This document shows positions 56,967 to 64,000 of a DNA stretch of 64,000 nucleotides, piece after piece; position 1 is the first letter of the stretch, and each line of letters starts with the position of its first letter. Below the pieces are notes generated by a model that worked only from the letters and a program-made list of their open reading frames with translations, had not been told where the DNA came from and did not search any database. The stretch is taken from positions 1,612,001-1,676,000 of the forward strand of contig NC_135002.1 of the NCBI RefSeq assembly GCF_051020985.1, in the 5' to 3' direction. Source of the stretch: Nomia melanderi (taxonomy: Eukaryota; Arthropoda; Insecta; Hymenoptera; Halictidae). The translations under genes were made by a program, and so were the position numbers.

Positions 56967-59900
56967 TTACAGGTCCGATTCGCCGTACAAAGCGGTGGAG
57001 AACGAGCGGTAGTCCAGCGCGCCGGGCATGGCGTTGGGTCCTTTGTAAGGCGGCATTCTTTGAATGCAGTACTCGGCCTGGTCGGGCGGTAGCTCTCTCC
57101 TCAGCTCGTCCGCCATGATGTACGGCTGCAACAAAGCGTTTTGGGATATATCCAATGTCATAGGATCTCCTAGACTCTGTAGTAGTAGTAGTAGTAACAC
57201 GTTTGCAGACAGTAAAAATTTTAAGGAACCATAAAAATAGAAAAAACCTAAATACTGTACTCCGAGGGTTAAAGTGTATAATAATTTGAAAAATTAAGGC
57301 TAAGAATTAAATTCATGACCATGTGGTTTATAAATTTCATTGTTACAGCATTCATTTTGCATCACAATGAAAGTGAATGCTATAGCATTCACATCCAACG
57401 TGTCAACCCTTTGCACTTGACTCTAGTCACCATTTGATTTGATCCAGTGAAACTATGAAATCTGATATTTAATGTTGAACTTTGTATAACGCCTCGATAC
57501 GTGGAATATTGGAATAAACTAGCTTTGTTCCTCAATGTACTGATTTCCCTTAGAGTTAAAGAACATCGCCTATTATATATTATAAAAAATATATAATATT
57601 TCTAGTGAATTTATATATATAAAAAATAATATTTCCAGTGAATTTATATATATAAAAAATGTTAAATATTTCCAGTGAGAAACTTCCGAGTGCAAAGGGT
57701 TAATAATGACATCAGCGTCTCTGTCGCGCGTGACAGAGGGCATGCACGAACCTTGTCTCCAGCAAGGATGCGGAAGCTGTCGATGACCTGTTCAGCCGTG
57801 TCGGTATCCGTGGACTCGCGCGTCATGAAGTCCAGGAACGCGTCGAAGTGCACGTAACCAGAATTATTAGGATCGACGATGGCCAGTATACGTTGGAAGT
57901 CGATGTCACCTTGCCTGTCCTTGCCGATCGAGTAGCCCAGAGACACCAGGCAAGACTTGAATTCGTCAGGAGCCAGTCTGCCCGTTCGGTTCTTGTCGAA
58001 GTGATTGAAACTGCTGCGGAATTCGTTAAGCTGCTCCTGCGTGATACCCTGCGACACAGAAAAATGTATACGTGAGGCTAATCATCCTGAACCATCGTTA
58101 ACCTCTTAGGCACGACGCGCCTAAGTTAAATTACGTGTATCATATCTTTAAGAAAAATTATAATTTAATCAGAACAGAGACGACGAAGAGGTAGCTGAGG
58201 TCACCTTGGAGTCTCGGGTGAGGATCTGGTTCTCAACTTCGTTGATGTTGCGGTTTATCGAAGTCAGAAGCTGTTCCCAGCCGACTCGCAACGTCTCCAT
58301 TGTGTACTGAGTGTACCGGTTCTCGAATATCATGCCTTCTTGGACAGCTTGGTGAATCTTCTCCAGTTCCTCGAGGTGGGCCTTGTACTGGTAGACCGCC
58401 TGCTCGTACTCCTTCAGACGGTGCAGCTGGTCTTCAAGAGTACCCTGAACAATCCAACAACATACTTAGCACATACATTCATGGGAGATCTATGGGAGAC
58501 GACGATGAAAAGGACCACTCACCTGAAGACCAAGGCCAATAGCTGTTACAGCGTCCAGCTGACGCTCTATCCATGGACCAACGGCGTTGGCCTTCTCAGC
58601 GAACTGTCGTCGAAGCAACTCGTTGTCTATTCACTGGATTAAGGAACTATATAACCTACACTCTTACCAATTCTCTGTAACATGAAGTCATTGGCAAAAG
58701 GATACTCTGTTGTTTGCGAAGTTCCGCTTGCAGTGTACCGTCGCGCTGTGGAACGAGTTGCCTGACATCGCTCCATTTCTTGGTAAGGTCCTGCGTATAT
58801 TAAAATATATAATAAATCTGAAAGTTTCAGCAGTGCACAGTAAGGAAGTTACATCATCATTTACCAGTGCAGTGAGCGTGGTGTACGGGTTCTCCAGACC
58901 ACCGGGGATCTGGAACTGTTTGACTATAGACTCCACCTCGCGGACCAGTCCCACGATGGAGTTGTACTCTTTGTCAGCTTCCCCGAGGGTCGCCTTGAAG
59001 GCCGCGTGGGCGTCCATCAGGCCCTGGATTTCCTCCATGGTGTGGACGATGAACATGTCCACCAAGTCCTCCCTGGTTCCATCCAACCAGTTGTTGAACG
59101 GCTGCACCGAGGAAAGAAGCAAAGAATGAAACACTGGACAAGGGGACGCGAGAAATGGGAACTTACAGCAGCTCGCTTGGCGAACTCGAGATGAAGGACG
59201 TCAATCTTCTCTAGGATACGCTCGGCTTCGTCCAACGCCTGGCGTCTGCGCTGGGTGAGAGTACCCAGACGATCCCACTGGTCGCAGATTCGTTGGCATC
59301 TGGCGTTGACGGACGCGCTGTCGTGATATTCCAAGGTGCTGAACAGAGGACGATCAACGTTAATCACTGCCAGGTGGAGTTACAGGGTATCGGATGAATA
59401 TTTTTGATTGTGTTTACTTGAGCTCTTGCGCGATAGCAGCTATCTGTTCGACGCGGTCCTGGTGGGCCGCGAGGTCGGACTCGAAGGCCTCGTGCTTCTT
59501 CTTCAGAGCCTTCAGTTCGTTCAGTTTGCACTGTCGGAAGTGCTGCGACGTGAGCATCTCCTCCTTACCCGCGGTCCATTCCTCGTGGGCGTCTGCTTTG
59601 TGCTTGAACTTCTGGGCAAGATGCTCCAAACGCTCCAGCCGCATCATCTCCGACAGCAGCCATTCTTCGAACGACTTCTCTGCCAGCTCCAAACCTACGG
59701 ATACCATGATTTGTCAGAACCAATTATGCGGACCTTGATACCTCTGTCAATCGTCTTAGCCTTTGCTTCTCTAATTTGTTTCTCTGGATGCATTTGTTTC
59801 TCTGAATTCGTTTGTTTCTCTAAATTTGCTTCTCTGAATTCATTCGTTTCTCTAAATTAGTTTCTCTAAATTTGCTTCTCTGAATTCATTTGTTTCTCTG

Positions 59901-62900
59901 AATTCATTTGTTTCTCTAAATTAATTTCTCTAAATTTGCTTCTCTGAATTCAGTTTTTACCCTGAATTTATTTTTCTGAATTCATTTGTTTCCCTAAATT
60001 TCCTTCTCTGAATTCATTTGTTTCCCTGAATTTATTTCTCTCAATTCATTTGTTTCCCTAAATCTGTTCCTCTGAATGCATCTGTTCCCCTGAATTTATT
60101 TCTCTAAATTGATTTGTTTCCCTGAATAGATTCGTTACCTTTCCAAGCCTTGTTGATATCCGAAACCATTTTCCCTTCCGTCGGCATGTACGCGGGTCGA
60201 TTGCTCAGTCTCAGCTTCGTTTGCAACGTATTGAAATTCGTTTCGAGTTTGGCCTTCTGTTCAACGCGTGGCGGCTTATGCTTGCGACGATACGTTCTGT
60301 ACTCCTCCAGCTTCTTCTGGCAACCGGCTAGGGAATTGTCCGTCTGACGGCTGGCCAGCCATGGCATCGTTCGCCGTATCCACTCCAGCAGGTCGGAGGC
60401 CAGTCGCTCGTACTCCTCCATCAGCCTCTCGTTCTCCTGGTTCACTTTCAGAACCTTGCAGATCCTGTTCGCGGCTGTCTCCGCCTATTGCGCAAATCGA
60501 CCATCTTAGTTTCATCGAATTAACATCTGCCGACGTGCACTGTCGCTCAAACTTAAAGATCATCAGCTTTCTAACCGTTAAGGACTCGAGTCACGAGTAC
60601 TGAATTATACTAATTTGTACTAATCGAATGATCACTCAGTGACAGGACTAAAAACGTTCTGATGACCAACTAAATGACTGACTGACTGAACTCTCTGATG
60701 GAGGTTTTCTGAATTTGTTCCTTGCTCCTGATGGAACACTAACATATCACTAAAAACTACTTGGTCACTTATTCGGTGAACAATGATCCTTCAAACATTT
60801 CTTGACTGACAGCGCACGTCTCTCGTTAACACGTTCGCTACCAGCACATATTTGTGACGGCAATCCAATATTTTACATAATAAAAATGAAATGAATTACA
60901 GATATTGTTATTAGAAACTATAAACTACATTATACTTAGGAACTCAGTGACTCATTTCAGTTTCATTTTTCTAACATCTTCTACAGATTCATTAGATTGA
61001 AGGAAATTGAGACCGTCACCGAGATAAGCGCTGACAGCGAACGCGTCGAGGTTCACACGGTTCAGTGGCTAGGAGTAGAATACTTGAACGGTAGCTCGTT
61101 ACTGGTTAATCTCAGATGCAAGAACACACACCTTCTGCGCGCCGCTAAAACAGTGGTAGTAGGAGGAAACGTAGGTCATCACAGCCCTCTCGTCAGGCAT
61201 TGCTGTGTTTCGCATATCTAGAAAACACACATTCAAAGGAGTCTCAAACCATGCGTTGTTAGGTCCGGGTTAGAGCTGGCCCACCGCCTAACCGATTTAC
61301 TCTTCGTCAAAGGAGGAGAGTCTGAATCGGCGGGTGGACGATCGCTGACACGTCTTGGATCTATAACGAGTGCCACTACTTAGAACGGTACAGTGAACTC
61401 GTCGGACGGACGGTACAGAGATGAACGATAGAAACGTATACACGTGTGCCGAGACAAGCGAAACAGTTTAGACTTCCAGCTTACAGTCTGCCCTGAGTAT
61501 TTAGTCTCGGTGAAGCAAAGTAATTGTCACGGGTTGCGGTCAATATGGTGAACACGATCAAACGGTGTTAGACAGTAAGCTAATGGTACGAGAGGACCCG
61601 CACACTTTCCGTTTAATCGTACAACGACTCGCGCAGATCTATTCTAAACAGTTACCTAGTTACCTACGCATCAAATAGTTTCAACTTTTTATCTACCAGT
61701 ATTCAAATCAAATGTTCAACACCAACGTTTATCTACCAAAATGTTACTAGCCCTTATTGACTATATTAACACATTGAATGCAGTACGATTTCATAGAGCA
61801 AAATACATGAAAATAACTTGATTTAACGCTTTATCTACCAGTATTCGAATCAAATGTTCAACACCAACATTTATCTACCAGAATGTCTTCAGACTAGCCC
61901 TTATTAACTATATTAACACATTGAATGCAGTATGATTTCATAAAGCAAAATACATGAGAAAAATGAATATTGAATAACTTGAATTGCATTATGATTACAC
62001 GTGTCAGCTGAATGTCACCACATTAAGTATTCTCTAGAATATTTCAGTTTTCAAATGATCATCGTTACTGACTATAATTCACTTTGGAGTCACTGGTGAC
62101 AGCATCAACGTGTTAACATTGTACTAATTATTCCTCTCACATTACAATCTCTCCTTACTTAAATATGTTCAATTCCCTTCTTTCTATAGACCAAAGCGTT
62201 ACATTCATATACAAGGTAAAGCGTTAACTCTTCATTCTTTCAGTAGTTCCAGCTCGTTGTACGATTAACAGGCAATACGCGCGAGTCCCTCCATTGGAAG
62301 GTAGCGACGGATCACTTCGGTAACCAAAGTTAGGGGGAGCAACACGCATTTCTTTCCGCTGACCTGCTGAGCACCTTGGAACGCGTGGTAGTAGCAGGAC
62401 ACGTACGTCATGATTGCACGCTCGTCCGGCTTGGGTGTGTTGATCAAATCTATACGGTATCAAGGGAACAATGCATTAAAGAATCTGATTGGTCTAACGA
62501 CGCTGCGGGTGGCCGGCTGAATGCTTGGCATCATTAGAAGAGACCGACTATCGGACGAGCGACGAGTATAATAACAACAGAGAATAATAATATGGTGAAA
62601 ACCGCGGTGTCGTTCGTGTGGCGGCGAATTTCAACGGAGAAAACGTATTTACCGTCGGGATCTAACATGCGAGGAATGTCGAGATACTTCTCAGCAACGT
62701 CGAAGGCAGTGTTCAAATTCTCTAAGGGGTTATCCTTGCTAAGCTTATTGTAATCGATCAGGTCGGGACGATGACGGTGGATCAGGGCGCAGAACGCCAG
62801 CCCGTCCTTGAACGACAGATGGAAGTTCTGCACGTTCACGTTCTTGTACGGCGCCGTCTTCCGTTGACACCACAACAGCAGACCCTCCTTGGCGGTCATC

Positions 62901-63096
62901 TCCTCCACGGAGATGTCTTGGATGGCGAACCGCAGGATTATGGTCCAGATCATGCCGAGGGTCATCTTCAGGTTGCCGTCGACGATTTCTGAAAGGAACG
63001 CTCGTCAGAATTCTGCGGGCACTGTTCTGGCTGATTGTTTAACACATTCGAGACGGTTTTTTCGAACACGGTCCTCAGGAGCGAAGGACATAAGGA

Positions 63097-63127
<31 letters not shown>

Positions 63128-64000
63128 GCACGGTGCAATCGGTCTCGAATGGGTTAACGCTGGGACTACCGGGTAAGACTATAGTTTTGTATGGTTTTAT
63201 AATTATCAACATCAAAATTCTTAAAATTCTTGGTCTTGAAATTATTGAACATATAGATAATATAAATACAATAATTTTTATATACTTTTTGTACGTCTTC
63301 TTTCACAATCATTGGAAAGATAACTGATGTTTCTCTGCGAAATAACTAGAGAAATTTATTTAGTAATGCGCAAAGTGAATTGTGAATCAATTGAAATTGA
63401 AATAGACGTATTCTTAGTGTCTAGAGAAATTGAGAGAATTCCCACTGCTCGGTAATTCCAGTGTTAATCAGTGATCAATTAGCACTAGAACTAGCAAATG
63501 GGTAAAAATGACCTTGACTTCTTCTTTTGTGATTATTAAATAGGTACGAACAGCTCTTTGAGAAATGACTGAAGAAGCTGACTAATACCTAAGCTGAAAT
63601 TTAAACTGATTGAAATCTTAATAAATCCACATTTTTGTAATGAAATATTCGAAAGTCAGTTTAAGTGCTCGGTAGTTCTAGTGTTAACGAAGACTGCTCC
63701 ATCGATCTTCTATGCAGTAACAATCCCTAGGAAGATTCTCGTTTGAAAAACAATGAAAAGTTCCTCCTCGCTAGGGCGCGACCGTTAAGCAGCTTATTTT
63801 CAGGCTTCCAGCGGGATCAGGACAAACAGGAAAGAGAACCAACCCTCTGCTCCGATCGAGACCAATTTAACGCCCTTGCTGGCGATGTAATCCAGTGCTT
63901 TGTTCACGTTCGCGATCTTGTGGAACCGCATCTTGCCCCTGTCCGGTCTCGGTAGGGTTTCGCCGGAGATCACCTCCAGCAGCAGCATCAGCTTCAGCCC
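56967..64000 (-). CDS. Actn: alpha-actinin, partial at the N-terminus
   Basis: Actin-crosslinking protein of Z-discs and the cytoskeleton; an antiparallel dimer. Exons from high to low coordinates: 64000-63844 (partial), 62988-62653, 62449-62364 or 61217-61132, 60484-60139, 59694-59418, 59338-59167, 59101-58865, 58790-58706, 58626-58523, 58444-58205, 58048-57752, 57125-56967. About 831 residues are visible; the first ~60 (start of CH1) lie beyond the window. Order: rest of CH1 (GLKLMLLLEVISGE), CH2 (WCQRKTAPYKNVNVQNFHLS), four spectrin repeats, and two EF-hand pairs (DKNRTGRLAPDE, DPNNSGYVHFDA), ending YGESDL, the known PDZ-ligand tail. Loop 1 has the usual Ca2+ ligands; the second loop has Ala at position 12, so it probably does not bind Ca2+. 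All phases agree. Confidence 0.96.
57404..57703 (+). mobile_element. TTAA element, CCCTTTGCACTCG family, in the last Actn intron
   Basis: 300 bp from TCAACCCTTTGCACTTGA to GAGTGCAAAGGGTTAA, 48 bp from the splice donor of the EF-hand exon. It contains an internal 45-bp tandem duplication (tttatatatataaaaaat, near 57610 and 57645). Confidence 0.85.
59762..60130. repeat. CTCTGAATTCATTTGTTT array in an Actn intron
   Basis: About 370 bp of repeated TTTCTCTGAATTCATTTG and TTTCTCTAAATTTGC units in the intron between the exons ending at 60139 and starting at 59694. Unit lengths are about 18 bp, and compound units are longer. Confidence 0.88.
60485..61131 (-). other. Actn intron downstream of alternative exon C2
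   Basis: AT-rich. It contains a TTAA-bounded fragment starting at 60826 (TTAACACGTTCGCTACCAG); its interior 60915-60995 is shared with 50985-51085. No coding signal. Confidence 0.55.
61132..61217 (-). other. Actn alternative exon C2 (86 nt)
   Basis: Flanked by TTTTCTAG and GTGTGTG splice sites. It encodes DMRNTAMPDERAVMTYVSS and the following YYHCFSGAQK, homologous along its whole length to the exon at 62364-62449. It has the same length and phases, so the two can only be used one at a time. It is the more like the vertebrate form at the SGAQK end. Confidence 0.88.
61691..62115. mobile_element. duplicated tract and TTAA element in the alternative-exon intron
   Basis: The tract from ATCTACCAGT recurs after 142 bp (61691 and 61833), each copy carrying a TTAACACATTGAATGCAG element end (61771 and 61913). 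The second copy forms a 203-bp element ending in CAACGTGTTAA at 62115. It lies between the two alternative exons. Confidence 0.7.
62364..62449 (-). other. Actn alternative exon C1 (86 nt)
   Basis: Begins after CCGTATAG and ends CAG|GTCAGC. It encodes DLINTPKPDERAIMTYVSC and then YYHAFQGAQQ, the stretch between CH2 and the linker to the spectrin rod. It differs from C2 at about ten of 29 positions. Both join to AETAANRICK in the next exon. Confidence 0.9.
63154..63467. mobile_element. TTAA element, CACTAGAACTACCGA family
   Basis: 314 bp from TTAACGCTGGGACTACCG to CGGTAATTCCAGTGTTAA. Confidence 0.75.
63479..63687. mobile_element. TTAA element, CACTAGAACTACCGA family
   Basis: 209 bp from TTAGCACTAGAACTAGC to CTCGGTAGTTCTAGTGTTAA, 12 bp to the right of the previous copy and in the same orientation by its ends. 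Confidence 0.78.

Larger units (their letters stand above)
62989..63843 (-). other. Actn intron between CH1 and CH2 exons
   Basis: Contains an (ATT)n run (63098-63126) and two complete TTAA elements (63154-63467 and 63479-63687). No alternative exon was recognised here. Confidence 0.65.

Noticed and set aside
742..63687. A transposase gene for the TTAA elements
   Set aside because: I looked for long frames near the elements and found none; every copy is under about 430 bp and non-coding.
1..64000. CRISPR arrays, operons, Shine-Dalgarno sites, phage genes
   Set aside because: The tandem arrays have no unique spacers, and all genes have introns; the window is eukaryotic.
1..64000. tRNA, rRNA or snRNA genes
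   Set aside because: No cloverleaf with A and B boxes or recognisable rRNA/snRNA stretch was noticed on either strand; a tRNAscan or Infernal run could overturn this.

Overview
This is a 64-kb piece of an animal nuclear genome, almost certainly an insect and probably a bee or another hymenopteran. The reasons are split genes with GT-AG introns, arthropod gene families (group VI chitinase, insect-type alpha-actinin), an AT-rich background broken by CpG-rich GC blocks inside introns, and very many short TTAA-bounded non-autonomous elements. The order-level placement is inference. No bacterial, viral or organelle gene was seen.

Layout, left to right. 1-572 is a 10-bp AT minisatellite running into a 100-N assembly gap (573-672). 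673-1757 holds decayed TTAA elements. Five protein-coding genes follow: TRMT2A (minus, 1758-4008, 8 exons; tRNA uracil-5 methyltransferase), PNKP (plus, 4532-6665, 7 exons; DNA end repair), RBM19 (plus, 7068-11339, 12 exons, six RRMs; ribosome biogenesis), Cht6 (plus, 13127-52091, about 19 exons; secreted GH18 chitinase with two chitin-binding domains and a huge Ser/Thr/Arg-rich region), and alpha-actinin Actn (minus, 56967 to beyond 64000; the N-terminal ~60 residues lie outside). TRMT2A and PNKP share a 0.5-kb divergent promoter region with two CACGTG boxes. Cht6 and Actn converge, with long 3' UTRs between 52092 and 56966. Every gene was assembled exon by exon from the sequence, and intron phases agree at nearly every junction.

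The first three genes are compact housekeeping genes with short introns. Cht6 is the opposite: its first coding exon encodes only Met-Asp-Trp and is followed by introns of 15.9 kb and 4.9 kb. These are full of short TTAA elements, minisatellites and GC-rich blocks. The catalytic domain (34025-37168) has all the hallmark GH18 motifs, a CBM14 domain follows (38567-39077), and then come very large low-complexity coding exons (41127-44385 and 44775-46661) and a last exon with a second CBM14 (51604-52091). The large exon has two strong internal phase-0 donors that match the downstream exon, so it probably makes several isoforms.

Points most worth a second look: a pair of mutually exclusive 86-nt exons in Actn; alternative donors in Cht6 that decide whether the second chitin-binding domain is present; several families of TTAA-bounded elements with two clean examples of one nested in another; inverted minisatellite arrays; an array of decoy 3' splice sites in the last RBM19 intron; and a perfect hairpin in the Cht6 3' UTR. 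No transposase gene for the TTAA elements lies in the window. All coordinates were read by eye without alignment tools.
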